Assembly: GCF_003672135.1 (NCBI RefSeq)
Contig: NC_039506.1
Location: 11,656,001-11,720,000 of the forward strand
Source of the DNA: Ooceraea biroi
Taxonomy: Eukaryota; Arthropoda; Insecta; Hymenoptera; Formicidae
Direction of reading: 5' to 3'
DNA length: 64,000 bases
Shown: positions 36,280 to 47,715 of the stretch, in pieces
Position numbering within the stretch: position 1 is the first letter of the stretch
Layout: every line of letters begins with the position of its first letter
Notes under the pieces: model-generated
Told to the model about the DNA's origin: nothing
What the model saw: only the letters and a program-made list of their open reading frames with translations
Database searches by the model: none
Program-made: the position numbers and the translations under genes

Positions 36280-36920
36280 ACCGCGCTAACGCGGGTACTT
36301 GTAAGACTCTCAGCTGTTCGAACTGCAAGCCTGTGCGGATAGCCGAGGGAAGGGTGGAGGAGAACGAGAGAGTAGACTTTAGTAATTGAATTACACCACA
36401 GTATATGTATTTAATGAATAACCGAGTACACTTGTACAGAATACCGATTGCCCGAATTTATTGACTGATTGACTCCACGGAGCACACGGCCAGTGCTCGT
36501 CCTTGCTCGGATAGAAGTGTCTGAGCGCGTGCCAGATCGGAGCACGTTGCTCCTAAATGAGCGCTCCGATCGCAGACGTATTTCCGGCTGCCCGTGCCGG
36601 GCTTCCGGTAGCGGTGGCGCTAGGCGTCACGCTGTGCGCTGGACGGTGGTGCACTCTTTGGCGCAGTAGCGGCATTATCTTACAGCTCGGCCATTCTGCA
36701 TTTAACTTCGTCTCGAAGTTCTTTATTGACATCATTAATTACCGCTAATTACCACAAACAGTTTTTTTCTCAAATACACTTGTTCCCTGGAATAAGTTTA
36801 TTGTTTCCGCACGCTTCTTAATCTATAATCTACAACCTATATGTACGTATAAACTATTATACGAATAAATATTTTAATACATAGAAATATATTTATTAAT
36901 AAATATAAGTGTTTTTTTCA
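36280..36920. other. unassigned sequence, possible LTR fragment
   Basis: GC-rich up to 36700, then AT-rich. No terminal repeats or protein resemblance. The 60-70 codon frames on both strands are not credible genes. Confidence 0.35.
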
Positions 36921-36923
36921 AAA

Positions 36924-37170
36924 TACTTGGCGCTGCTAAACCGAATCAAAAATTGTGTTAGTATTTAAATACTCTAAAGATTACAATAATTTCCTTAAAC
37001 TCTAAATTACATAACAACTCGCTGAAATACATATATGTACAAATGTAGTTAAACTTATTCTATGCTTAATTCTAATGTCACACACATATACACACATGCA
37101 CGCATTCACAAGAGAGAAAGAAAGAGAATGAGGCAATTAACATAATGATTCGGTTTAGCAGCGCCAAGTA
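36924..37170. mobile_element. MITE with TACTTGGCGCTGCTAAACCG ends
   Basis: 24-bp terminal inverted repeats enclose about 200 bp of AT-rich DNA. It lies next to the left end of the element at 37175-38314. Confidence 0.75.
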
Positions 37171-37174
37171 GGTA

Positions 37175-38314
37175 AGACTTCCGTATACGACCCACCTCCA
37201 ATTTTGATGAAATTTTAAAGATATTTAGTACATACTAAATGAAGACGAATGACACAAGTGTGAATGTGCGGAAACTTCTACTTTTTGAAATATTCACATT
37301 TTAAGCTAAATGCATATTCGAGCTAAATAAAGTTTCAGATGCACTTTTTAGATGTATAAAAAGAAAAATGATTAGTAAATATTTACCTTTACACAGCCCG
37401 CACCAAATGACCTCCGACTGACCTTGACATTGACCTTGACCCCTAACAAGGTCAAGGTCATTGACCTTTCCCGTCGGTCATTGTTTGTTCACTTTCGATT
37501 AAAGTAGTTTCGAAAAAGTCTTTAATTTCGATTAAAGCAGAAAATAATTTGTATTTACCTGTTTTGTGCTTTTGGTTAAAATAAAGAATACTTTGTATTT
37601 ATAAACAAACTATTCTATATATTAATGATTCACTGCTTTAAATAAATTTTGTTCGTTCATATTCAAAATAACTACTATATTTTCGAAACTTATGTCTCCT
37701 TATGTGTATAATTACCGGTTATATTTTCTGAAATTGGAGCCCCGGACATATACGCTCGGTTTTCAGCCCGCTTCGCGGGAGGGCGAGGAAGGAGGGGCGA
37801 AGCCCCTCCCCCCGCCGGCATCCTTGCCGTGTACCAAGTGATCAAAATCTGTGTGAAATTTGTTACACTGGTTCTGGCGAGGGGGGGGAGGGGGGGGCGA
37901 AGCCCCAGCCCCCCGCTCTCCCGCGAAGCGGGCTGAAACCGAGCGTATGTGTCCGGGGCTCCAGTTTCGGAAAATATAACCTTTTGCTTGTCATGGACGG
38001 CTGAAAATTCGTGCAAAATCATTAAACTTCTTTTGTTAATAACTTTTTAGTAAACAACGACCGACGGCTAAAACCTTTTGAAGGTCACTCAGGAGGGTGA
38101 CCTCTATAATATATGTCAAGGACAAGGTGATAGGAGGTGGGTACGCTAATCGGTGGATTTACCAATCCTACATTTAAGACAATCATAAAAATTTGAATAC
38201 CTCAGAAACTACACGTTTCCGCACATTCGCACTTGTGTCATAGACTTCATATAGTATGTACTACATGTCTGTAAAAATTCGTCAAAATCGGAGGTGGATC
38301 GCATACGGAAGTCT
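37175..38314. mobile_element. 1.1-kb inverted-repeat element with a GC-rich hairpin core
   Basis: Ends AGACTTCCGTATACGA then CCACCTCC, with the inverse on the right. The arms share ACAAGTGNGAATGTGCGGAAA-type sequence over about 150 bp. Inner GACCTTGACATTGACC and AAGGTCA motifs are clustered at 37420-37470 and 38070-38130. Its centre holds the hairpin at 37733-37970. No transposase. Confidence 0.7.
37733..37970. repeat. GC-rich hairpin with CCCGCTTCGCGGGAG stems
   Basis: GGAGCCCCGGACATATACGC on the left recurs inverted on the right (GCGTATGTGTCCGGGGCTCC, one mismatch). The stems also contain CAGCCCGCTTCGCGGG and GGGGCGAAGCCCC, so each arm can fold locally as well. It is strikingly GC-rich in an AT-rich neighbourhood. 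Confidence 0.8.
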
Positions 38315-38319
38315 AGCCA

Positions 38320-39480
38320 AAATATCTGTTCGGAATTCGGGCTGTATATTTTCCGAACCTTCGAGAAAACGATCTAATTCGCTCGAAAGCGGTTGAGTTG
38401 TCGAATCGTCGAGTTATTTGTCTCGAAGTTCCTATTATGGTTTGGCCGAGTCGCGACAAAGCTGTGTGCTTTCCGTCTCGCTCACCAGCTGACTTTTAGC
38501 AGGGAGTGAGAGCGACGAAAGGCTCCGGCTTCTCACAAACAGCGTCACCTTGCCTAACGAAAGAGAAAAACAAGGACAAATTCCGCTAAATCGGAGCAAT
38601 CAATGCTCGAAAATCAACCACCAGTCGCTCACGAATCCTTCGTGGAGCCGCACGTGTCGAGCATACTGAAATAGTCGTTTCATACCGCTCAGAATTCTTG
38701 GTTCTCTCTCGCGTTTGCGATCTCGCTCAATACCGATAAATCTCATCGTGCGAGTGACGAGTCCCACGAGTGAACGCTAAAGTTCGTGGAATTTATACAA
38801 AAATCCCGATAGTTTGCGCGTCGTTCACTGAGTGCCTCTTCATCGTTCGAATCGTGGTTCGCTGCTCTCGCCGGCTCAGATATGGTGAATTCGGAGAGTG
38901 ATCTCCCATTCGGTCCGTCGGCCCTGCGATCACGAGTCCGGCCGTCTGGCGTCCTGCCACTCGTGCATTTCTTTGTGCGTCGGGCGAGTGCAAGTGCACA
39001 CTCAGCGATAACTGTATTAAATTATCAAACGATTGTTGTTTTCTGATCCAGTGCGGGAAATCTATATTCTCGGTTGCGTATTCCTTTCGCCCAGCTGCTC
39101 GCGTCAAAATATTCGTCGTCCGTCGGTTCAAGATATCCGCCCGTGAGAACGGAAACAGACACCGCTCATCAAGATTTCCAATCCGCGAATACGGTGCAGC
39201 GGAAGGCGTCGCGCGAAGATTTCCGAATGAACAGCAGTTGTGATTAACGACCGATCCCCCCTGGACGAATTGTCCGGCGAAATCGTCAATCAACAACTGC
39301 GCTGTGTTGATTTACCTCAAGAGTCTAATTTAACCAAATCTGTCTCCCGTCCTTCGTACGTCTCTCCTCGCATCACGCTCGCTCTCATCAGAGCGTTAAA
39401 GTAGTAAACCCGATCCGCGCAAGCCGGATCGAATCTCGCACATAAAAGTTGCTTAATATTATTATGTCCTTTATTTTTTA
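38320..39480. other. GC-rich unassigned block with a 167-codon frame
   Basis: The longest frame (39296-38793, minus) begins only with TTG-type or internal starts and has no recognisable domain. The base composition resembles LTR leader sequence, but no LTR ends or primer site could be placed. The frame is treated as unproven. Confidence 0.25.
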
Positions 39481-39489
39481 ATATCAAAG

Positions 39490-39645
39490 GCTAGTATTCA
39501 TAGTCCGTTCTTATTTCCAGACGATCTGAAGTAATGTCTTAAGATGCTAATACGACTGTGTGATTGGTTTCAAATATCTTATGATTGTACTTAATTAAGA
39601 TGGTCTTAAATCAGAATCAACAATGAATATCGACTAAAGAGTAAT
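39490..39645. mobile_element. older copy of the GTATTCATAGTC MITE
   Basis: Begins AGTATTCATAGTCCG and ends ATGAATATC, with AAGACNNTCTTAAG-like inner motifs; diverged relative of 40834-40975 and 47548-47691. Confidence 0.5.
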
Positions 39646-40059
39646 AATAAAGTAATAGATTTTCTGGTTTGCATAAATACCCATTGTAGTTGGCGCAATT
39701 TGTTGATATCATTAGTTTTGTAGAGTCCTTTTTTGAAAGAACGTCAGGCGCGTATACTTGGCGCTTTTTTTGTACCTTTTTTTAAAAAGGTAATTTTGTT
39801 GTGATTTCACACATTTTGTAGTGTGAAGTATGTTATTCTTTTTTATAATATATGAGGAGATGAAAGACATAGTCCTGTCAGTCAAGGTTTTTAAAAGTAT
39901 TAACTTACGTGTTTATAAAATGTAAAATTATATTAAGTATATTTATGCACAGAAGTCAATATATGCAAGAGAAAAGAGTCTATCCCCGTCGTTTTTTATT
40001 TCGTTTAATCAATAAATATAATACATTCTGTAAAAAAAAGTATCCGGAATTAGTTAATC

Positions 40060-40200
40060 AACGTTATCGTTGTCGTCATCGTCGACGTGGTGCAATGTCG
40101 TCGTCGTCGTCGTCGACGTGGTGTAACGTCGTCGTCGTTGTCGTCGACGTGGTGCAACGTCGTCGTCATCGTCGTCGTCGTCGTCGACGTGGTCCTTTCA
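40060..40200. repeat. GTC trinucleotide minisatellite
   Basis: GTCGTCGTCGACGTGGTGCAA-type units recur four times. The Arg/Ser/Val-rich frames through it and the next array are artefacts. Confidence 0.9.
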
Positions 40201-40405
40201 CTCACGCCCTCTCGCCCTCTCGCTCTCTCATTCACTCGCTCTCTCGCCCTTTCGCTCTCTCATTCACTGGCTCTTTCGCTCTCTCATTCACTCTCTCTCT
40301 CGCCCTCTCACTCACTCGCCCTCTCGCTCTCTCACTCACTCGCCCTCTCGCTCTCTCATTCACTCGCTCTCTCGCTCTCTCACTCACTCGTTCTCTCGCA
40401 AATAT
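40200..40405. repeat. CTCTC-rich minisatellite
   Basis: About ten units of roughly 20 bp, CACTCGCCCTCTCGCTCTCT and variants. Confidence 0.9.
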
Positions 40406-40833
40406 ATCTTTTCTCACTCCAACTTCTTGCACTACATCGCGTCGTACACTTGTCGTATACCGACCGGCGGAGATGCTGTCCGTATATTTGTGTGACTTAC
40501 ACATAACGGTCGGGTCGATAAGTTAGTTTTCTGAATGTAGAGCCTCTACATATGATCGTTATGTGTGAGTCACACGGATATACCAACAGCATCTACGCCG
40601 GTTATTCATAATAAAACGTATAGGTTAAAAACGTATAGGTTATTATTAATGACCGAACTAAAACAATAACATTACCAACCGCACTTTTATGTCTTCTTTG
40701 GCAGCGTTCGAATTCCCCGCCCGGGTCTTCCTTCATTCATACATACTTTTTCTCACTCACTTCTTTTGCACTACACATCGCGTCGTATATGCTATTACAT
40801 AGGTTACTTACATTGTATTCAATCTCACTCAAT

Positions 40834-40975
40834 GGCCGGTATTCATAGTCAGATCTTATATTTAAGACCGTCTTAAGTTTATTTGCAGATGTATAGATCA
40901 TTTCATTGGCTACGGAGTATCTGAAGATACACTTAAGACGGTCTTAAATATAAGATCCGACTATGAATACCGGCC
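40834..40975. mobile_element. palindromic MITE, GGCCGGTATTCATAGTC ends
   Basis: 142 bp; TCTTATATTTAAGACCGTCT at the left is inverted at the right. A copy with nearly the same sequence is at 47548-47691. Confidence 0.85.
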
Positions 40976-41553
40976 AATGGATAGGTTATTTAACGACGAA
41001 CTAAAACAATAACACTGTTACGTCCAGTAAACTCCATGGTTCCTCGCTTCCAAAACGAAATATTCTTTAAAAGATTTTATATAATATTTTATGTACGATT
41101 AAATCAGCGAACGTCGTTGCCACGCGCGAAAAAGATTTCGCGTGAGCGGAGGTCTCGGGGGTCACGATAAGAGGCATTGCGGTTCCCGGAAAAGAAAATA
41201 ATTAACTGATTTCTTAGCGATTGCTCTCATCAGACCCATGAAATTTGGCACATGTCCGGCAAAACAAGTCTTTAAATCATGATTAAGACCGGGCTAATGA
41301 AGCAAATCATCTCGTTACCGCGACGTTCGAAAACTATTCATTTAGGGGGTTAAAAGGTTAATTGTCGCAAATGATACGCGAAAACGATTATCAAAGAATA
41401 CCGCCAAGAGGTTTCGTTGATTTACGAAAGCAAGTATTAGACCCATCCGCTGATACCAAGTAAATTATTATAAGCGATAACCAATAATTCGCGGTAACAA
41501 CTTTTTATGAATTCCCGGAAACAAATAGCACTCCCCATGGTCCTTTGAACGCA

Positions 41554-41561
41554 TATAAAAA
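41554..41561 (+). promoter_or_regulatory. TATA box inside the LTR-like insertion
   Basis: TATAAAAA in CGCATATAAAAAGGCG; transcription would start about 30 bp downstream near 41585-41595. The donor AAAA|GTAAGC at 41735 lies 150 bp further on. Confidence 0.5.
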
Positions 41562-42090
41562 GGCGACGATCTGCCCAGAGAGGCACTCTTGGACTCACCT
41601 AGTAACAAGAAGTCTGTGCGGGAGTTTCGCTAAATACAAGTCAACTAGAAGCGCGAACGTGTGCCAAATCATCACCCTCGCCTCCCTTTGGGTCTGAAGC
41701 AGTAGTAACTCTGCACAAATTTGCAGCATTAAAAGTAAGCGAAAATTTTACGATACACAAAAACTTGTAATTATTTTACCATTACTTGAGAAATTAATTC
41801 ATCAATCTAATTGTAACGTTTTTACTTATGTTACTGTTGCTTCATCATAATATTACATCGAAATTTATTAATTAAATATTAATATTTAATGCACTTGTTG
41901 GTGAAGGAATTTGAAATAATTATAAAATATTTTCACCCACGAGAATTTGTTTCTCCTTGAGAGACTTCCGACCGATAGAAATTCACTGGAATTTACGCGA
42001 TTGTTCCTTTCTTTTAAAGTGCGTCCCACTAAACGTGGATCCGACGATTCGGGTTCCTCTCAATAAAATAATACACGGGAACCACACTCA

Positions 42091-42621
42091 GAGGGAAACC
42101 GTCTGACTACGGGCGAGCCACCGCGAAAAAGAAGTCGTTCGCGGTCCTCTAGTTTAGATTTTCCCTCTACTAGCAGTACATTTTCGAAAGTATCACCACC
42201 CTCTCCTTGTTCATCTTCATCCTTGGAGATATCTGATAATCCATCTTTTACTCCGTGCCCTTCCCCTGTTCTCTCCTCCCCTTGGTATTCACCCATTGGT
42301 TCACCAGATCCTGAAGAGTATCAGGATGAACCAATAACAACCGATCAATCCTTTCCTTCCTTAGAAGTATTGAGAACCTTTTACGAGCGTGGTCTCGAAG
42401 TCCTTCGAGAACACATCCTTAGTCTTTTTCCCACCTATTCGATACCCCTTCCACCCAATGCCTTTATCCTCGGACCTGGATCCATTGACGTGCCCAATTT
42501 AAGGGCCGCCCTTGGCAATTCCGACCCTGACACCGTTGTTCCACTCATCACCAGAAACCGCCAGTATCCCGTCTTAATCCCTTCGTCCCTCATTCAAGAA
42601 TTCTTTTTAAATATATCATAA
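42091..42621 (+). other. unrecognised open frame without methionine
   Basis: A frame of about 176 codons runs from the acceptor CACACTCAG (42083-42091) to TAA at 42619-42621. The N-terminal half is Ser/Pro/Arg-rich (PPRKRSRSRSSS), the C-terminal half is less biased and looks helical (VLRTFYERGLEVLREHILS). There is no ATG in frame, so if translated it would need a start in another exon; the candidate first exon (41585-41734) also lacks ATG. No family recognised. It could be a captured gene fragment or chance. Confidence 0.3.
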
Positions 42622-43099
42622 TTTAAATAATTGTCAGAATTATAAATAGTTTTTCATCAATGTAAAAATTTTATCGATGTATTTATTTTGCGTATTTCAT
42701 TTTTTTCTTATGTATTTTATTTGCGAACATGATTATTAATTCCTTAAAAAGGATAATCTTTTTTTTTCCTTATGTATTTTATTGTGTTTCAAATATAATA
42801 TGTTAATTGTTTAAGCAACAAGGAAAATCTAATTATTTGAATAAACCTCAATCACTCCCCTTCCCACAACAGGTCGTACAGGTCCTATCCCAGGTAAAAG
42901 AGATTAAATTCTCTTACCTAAAAAGGGACTAACGAGCAGACTTGTTCCAAATCTAAGGGTAAAATCGACCCTGGTCGTTGACCCTACAGACGGAACTCGC
43001 AGTTAGCTCGACTCAAGTTTGAGACCGAGTGTCTCAAATATTGAGAGGCGTGTGTTACGCCCTTCCCTCGAGCTCACGGTGCTCTGGACGTAACAACAC

Positions 43100-43690
43100 T
43101 TTCACTTCACTTCCTCGGCTGCGGTCGGATTTCCCGCCCGGGTCTTCCTTTATACACATGTGGTCTGTTCTTTGTAGGTTAAAGGGAGACAAATATAGTT
43201 TTTCTCACTCAACTTCTTTCACTACACAGTGCGGTCCAGTTGCAGCTTCAAGTGTTTCAGAACATTTTCTGAAGCATCAACTGGACCGCAGCCCGTCTCT
43301 GGCGCACGTGAGAAAACGGAGTTGCTGCCATCTCGACGAAAAAGAACGAACTGTACAAACGACGATAACGACGACGACGACATTTCTTAAATGAAATTTT
43401 CCAATTTCAGACTTTGCATCGCCATATCTCCGCTCGTAGGGCACGTACAAGAAAAATAAAAACACTTTTATTATATAATTCGACCCCAAGCTATCCATTG
43501 AGCCTACTTGATCCGTTCAGCGGTTATTGAGATCTAATAATCTGAGTGTCTGCGAAAGCGTCGCTTCGCGTAAAAGAGTCACGGTGCGGTCTCGCTGCGC
43601 GTATACTTGGCGCGAGACATTACCGTGTCTCTTGATAATTAATGTTCGCGGTTCTACCTCCGATAGTAATTTAAATCTTTTTCTTTTTCA
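43100..43690 (-). mobile_element. gypsy 3' region with LTR-like sequence and hairpin
   Basis: Downstream (on the minus strand) of the integrase. It matches the relic at 24810-25400 in order, with a (CGT)n-like tract near 43370. A hairpin occurs at about 43220-43287 (GCGGTCCAGTTG and its inverse CAACTGGACCGC). LTR borders could not be set. Confidence 0.45.
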
Positions 43691-45895
43691 GTTGCACTTA
43701 ATCCAGGGCTTGATGCGATCAGAGGACAGGATCGTGTCTACTGGAACCGGGCCCTGATTATAACCAGGTATGTCCTTTATCACAAATCGATTATTACCTA
43801 GTATTTTCGCGACCATGTACGGCCCCTTGTACTTCGGTTTTAGTTTCGCATTTTCGCCTGGTTTTATTCGCGTGTCTCTCATTAATACTTCGGTCGGAGT
43901 TCTACATTTATTATCGCGGTATACTTTGTTATACTGTCTAATCAGATTATTTGCTTGTTGGGCTGCGTCTCTTCCAACGTCCCTTTCTTTTTGCAGATCA
44001 ACTTCTACGTTCGCGAGTTCCTTCGTGAACTGAGCGAGAGCGAAGTCTGAATGACTTCTTTGCTCGTATCCCAACATTAGTTTCGCGGGACTAGTTTTTA
44101 TCACTGAATAGTCAGTATTATTGAGTACGTATTGTGCCTGACCAAGATATTGCGTCCAGTTCTGGGGTGTATCTACCAACTTAGTCAGAGCATTTTTCAA
44201 AAATCGATTCACGCGCTCGGTGAGACCATTAGCCCATGGTGCGGCGACCGCTACCTTACGATGCGTAATATTATTTTTCTCTGTAAAAGATGCAAATTCC
44301 TTTGAAGTGAACGCGGTGCCTCTATCTGATATCACCCTGGTCGGTCTGCCGAAAACGTCAAATATCTTGGTCAAGCATTCGGTTGCTTCTTCGTACCGGT
44401 TGATTTCGTCGGTTACAGCCATGTAAACCGAGTATATGCATCGACGGCTACTAACATATGTCTGTAACCTTTCGCAGATTCCTCGAGTGGCCCGAAGTGG
44501 TCGATGTGGACTGCCTCTAACGAACCCTGAGGAGACGGCTCTAAATGTGTTTCGCCTTCGAACCGGTGGACGGAGCTGTTCGCCATAACACACGTAAGAC
44601 AATTACTTATATAATCTCGAACTCTTTTATAAATGTTAGGAAACCAGAAGTTCCTTTTTATGCCCTGTACTGTTTTTTCGATTCCACAATGTGCCATGTC
44701 ATCGTGGTGCGCGCGAAGTAAATTAATCACCATGGCATCCGGAACTACAAATTTCAGACTTTTATCCTCTTTGCGATAAACCAATCTGTCCACTAGCGAG
44801 AATTTGTCATCGTCGTTATATTCTAATTTATTACTTATCTCTAGGATGCGAGAATCGGAGAGCTGTAATATTTCGAGCTCTTTCTTCAACGGCTGCTGGT
44901 TGGCAAACGCAACTGATCGGCTGAGCGCGTCTACATGGATCATGCGTTTACCCGGACGGTGAGTCATTTTAAAATGATAGTTCTGGAGCGTTAACATCCA
45001 TCGTGCGATCCGCGGATTTAAATTAGCTTTGTTCACGGCATGCACTAGCGCACTACAATTAGTAACAACCGTAAAGTCTAATCCATATAAATACAGGTGA
45101 AATCTCTCAACGGCTCGAACCACGGCGAGCATCTCGAGCTCGTAGCTATGGTAGTTTTTCTCAGCCTGGTTCGTGGTCCGGCTGTAATAAGCCACCGGCG
45201 CCCACGGACGATTGGGGCGCTTCTGCAATAAGATTGCCCCGATTCCGGATGCACAAGCGTCAGTGTGTACTTCAAACTGAACGGTCGGATCGTACAGCTG
45301 TAATAACGGTCGCGAGATAAGCTCACTCTTCAAATTATTCAAAGCCTGCACGCAACTGTGATCAAAATTAAACGGGACATTTTTCTTCAACAAACTCTGT
45401 AGTGGTCCGGCTTTCAACGCGTAGTTTTTTATGAATTTACGGAAATATCCTGTCAGGCCGAGAACTCGTGTGCATTAGACGGCTGTTTATAATTTTTAAC
45501 CGCCTCGGTGTGTCTGGTGCTCAGCGTAATATTACCGTCGGTAATAATGTAGCCCAGAAACTCAATGCGAAACGAAATGCTCTTCTTCAGAAATTGGCAC
45601 TTTTGCCAATTCAATTCAAACCCGTTTTCGTAGGATAATTAAGACTCTGCGTAGCGTCTCTAAATTTTGTTCGACCGTTTCTGAAGGGATCAAAATATCA
45701 TCCATGTATACAATTACTAATCCCTCTCGAATGAGCTGATCAAGTATCTTTGTCACCCGTCGCTGGAATTCCGTAGGTGCCTCGCAATAGCCGAACGGCA
45801 GTGTCGTATATTCAAACTGCTCATCGGGTGTTGCGAAGGCAAAATACTGACAAGGGAACCTCGCGAACTCGAAAATTCTGATTTTGATCAAACTT
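43688..45895 (-). pseudogene. Ty3/gypsy pol polyprotein fragment, frameshifted
   Basis: Read on the minus strand in order: the C-terminal part of reverse transcriptase with YMDD (about 45710), RNase H with TDAC and YELEMLAV, the H-x3-H-x-C2 integrase zinc finger (about 44680-44570), and the integrase core with Asp (HIDHFG), SDRGTAF and the downstream glutamate in LTERVNRF. Breaks: frameshifts near 45640, near 45460 and between 44430 and 44390, and a TAA in place of a sense codon at about 44411. The N-terminal fingers and palm of the polymerase, protease and gag are missing beyond about 45860. An inactive, 5'-truncated copy. Confidence 0.9.
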
Positions 45896-45960
45896 TATGT
45901 ACATGTAGAGGGGGTTAATAGATGAATTTAGAAATTTTCCGTTGCGGCCCAAAAACGGTT

Positions 45961-46236
45961 TTAAGGGGTGAAACTACCCTTCATATGTAAGGCGGCTTTT
46001 TGTTTTTCTCGATATATCTCGAAAAAAATTCGACATATCGAAAATGATTTATACAAAACTTTCATAGTACAAACGCCTCTATTTAACCACATTACTAAAA
46101 TTTGTTTAAAATTCCGATACGGGACCGCCTCAATCTTGTACGTACAAACTGCCAAATTTTTGTAAAAAGGTATTTTAACTGTAATTTTTGTGCAAATGGC
46201 AACACTGTTTCACTAGTCACTCCAGGATCACCTTAA
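45961..46236. mobile_element. TTAA-flanked MITE, third copy
   Basis: TTAA at 45961-45964 and 46233-46236. The right end (TCACTCCAGGATCACC) matches the family at 10611; the left half (GGGGTGAAACTACCC, then a CGATATATCTCG palindrome) is different, so it is a chimaeric or diverged member. It lies just upstream of the truncated pol. Confidence 0.55.
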
Positions 46237-47110
46237 TTGTAAAAATTATTGCTTCCCAAACTGTAAAAGTACCTTCCTAAACTTGCCCAAACGATTCCCA
46301 AATGATTGCAATAGAAAACATTAGAAAACAATGAGATATATCGAAGATTATAAACATTTTCCATTATATAGGTTATGGTCAAAAAATCCCTAGATTTTTG
46401 GCTTCACGTCTGGTTGATGACATAAAACTTTATTTTGAGATGCAATTATTATTTCCCAAACTCTAAAAACATTACAGGCGTATTTCCCAAATGATTTGGC
46501 GTTGAAAGAAGCGAAAAAGAACATTATTTGGAATGATAACTATACGCTCAACTAATTTTCATTAATTATTAAAAAACTATTATTTCCCAAACTCTAAAAG
46601 TAGTTTCCTAAACTTTCCCAGACGATTCCCAAATTATTGAAATGGAAAACAATGAGAAATATCAAAGATTATAACGTTTTTCCATTATATAGTCTATAGT
46701 CCAAAAAGTCCCTAGATTTTAGCTGCACTTCTGGTTGATGACTTTAAACTCGATTTTGAGGGGAAATCATTGGGTGCTTTCCAATTGCTTACACATCTTA
46801 ACACAAAAGCATTTTCTTGGCTATATATTATCTTGTAAGATTTTTTAGATAATATATAGCCAATAAAATGCTTTTGTGTTAAGATGTGTAAGCAATTGGA
46901 AAGCACCCATTATTTCCCAAACTCTAAAAACATTATAGGCGTATTTCCCAAATGATTTGGCGTTGAAAGAAGCGAAAAAGAAAATTATTTGGAATGATGT
47001 CTGCTAACTATACACTCAAATAATTTTCATTAATTATTAAAAAACTATTATTTCCCAAACTCTAAAAGTGGTTTCCTAAACTTTCCCAAACGATTGCAAT
47101 AAAAAAATAA
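46237..47110. repeat. tandem units with TTTCCCAAACTCTAAAA
   Basis: TTATTTCCCAAACTCTAAAA recurs near 46447, 46580, 46911 and 47048, and GGTTGATGAC and AATGATTTGGCGTTGAAAGA recur with them, giving two roughly 330-bp repeats. The second is interrupted by the MITE at 46772-46908. Confidence 0.7.
46772..46908. mobile_element. 137-bp near-perfect hairpin MITE
   Basis: Ends GGGTGCTTTCCAATTGC and inverse, over 60 bp of almost perfect inverted repeat, flanked by ATT (46769-46771 and 46909-46911). The paralogous tandem unit near 46436 shows the empty site. Confidence 0.9.
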
Positions 47111-47122
47111 GATTTATCATAT

Positions 47123-47405
47123 TTGTCTGCTAACTATACCGAGGTCGCCGGAGGACACATAACTGCTACTGGTGAGACAATTATTTTCTCGGACAAGCAG
47201 GTTGATGACGTACACGAAAGTGGAATGAAGATGGTTCTGAGTAGGAGTGCAAGGCGATGCCTGCTCAGTTGGAAGCCAATATCAAATAGGCTGATTATAG
47301 CCTGTTTTAAAACACATGCAAGAAATCTAAGAATTGTCCAATGCTACGCACTAATTAAGTATACGATCGAACGAAAGTTATTATACGTTCAACAAACGCG
47401 GAGAT
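47123..47405 (+). pseudogene. LINE endonuclease fragment
   Basis: The frame contains GHITATGETIIFSDKQ and then HESGMKMVLSRSARRCLLSW, resembling the middle of AP-type endonucleases of LINE ORF2 proteins (GxGxTTTGETIxYSG and HExGVxxxxS). No reverse transcriptase follows and the 5' catalytic motifs are absent, so it is a short dead fragment. Confidence 0.7.
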
Positions 47406-47547
47406 CGGTGCGGTAACATAATCACAGAGTATCTAACAGACGACATCGACGACCAATATTAAACTTTCATTCCGTATCTCAAACTGTTGTATAGTATTTT
47501 TGTTACTGTAGCGGATACAAAGGAAAGTAAGAACTGGCAAAGATATA

Positions 47548-47691
47548 GCCGGTATTCATATTCGGATCTTATATTTAAGACCGTCTTAAGTTTATCTGCA
47601 GATTTTGTATAGATCATTTCATTGGCTACGGAGTATCTGAAGATACACTTAAGACGGTCTTAAATATAAGATCCGACTATGAATACCGGCC
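47548..47691. mobile_element. palindromic MITE, GCCGGTATTCATATTCGG ends
   Basis: Near copy of 40834-40975, with the same AAGACCGTCTTAAG inverted motifs. Confidence 0.85.
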
Positions 47692-47715
47692 ATAGTTTTA
47701 GTTATGGCAAATAGA

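Larger units (their letters stand above)
41016..43095 (+). mobile_element. 2.08-kb LTR-like insertion with TGTTACGTCCAG ends
   Basis: Begins TGTTACGTCCAG and ends with its inverse, CTGGACGTAACA, flanked by ACAC at 41012-41015 and 43096-43099. The flanks join into sequence matching another unit of the surrounding tandem repeat, which confirms an insertion. TG...CA ends, a 4-bp duplication, a TATA box (41554), a splice donor (41735), an acceptor (42091) and AATAAA (about 42839) suit a long solo LTR of a Ty3/gypsy-type element; a DNA transposon with 12-bp ends is the alternative. Confidence 0.6.
40405..43250. repeat. ~340-bp tandem repeat, three partial units
   Basis: TTTCTCACTC followed by ACTTCTT and CACTACA recurs near 40413, 40750 and 43201, and CCCGCCCGGGTCTTCC near 40719 and 43133. 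The second unit carries the MITE at 40834-40975 and is then split by the 2.08-kb insertion at 41016-43095. Allowing for that insertion, spacing is about 340-370 bp. Confidence 0.6.

Noticed and set aside
38793..39296. 167-codon frame as a gene
   Set aside because: GC-rich DNA favours long frames; there is no ATG-supported start, domain or splice context.
39909..40526. 205-codon Arg/Ser/Leu-rich frame
   Set aside because: It is made of the GTC and CTCTC minisatellites; reading frames are open in several phases and both strands.
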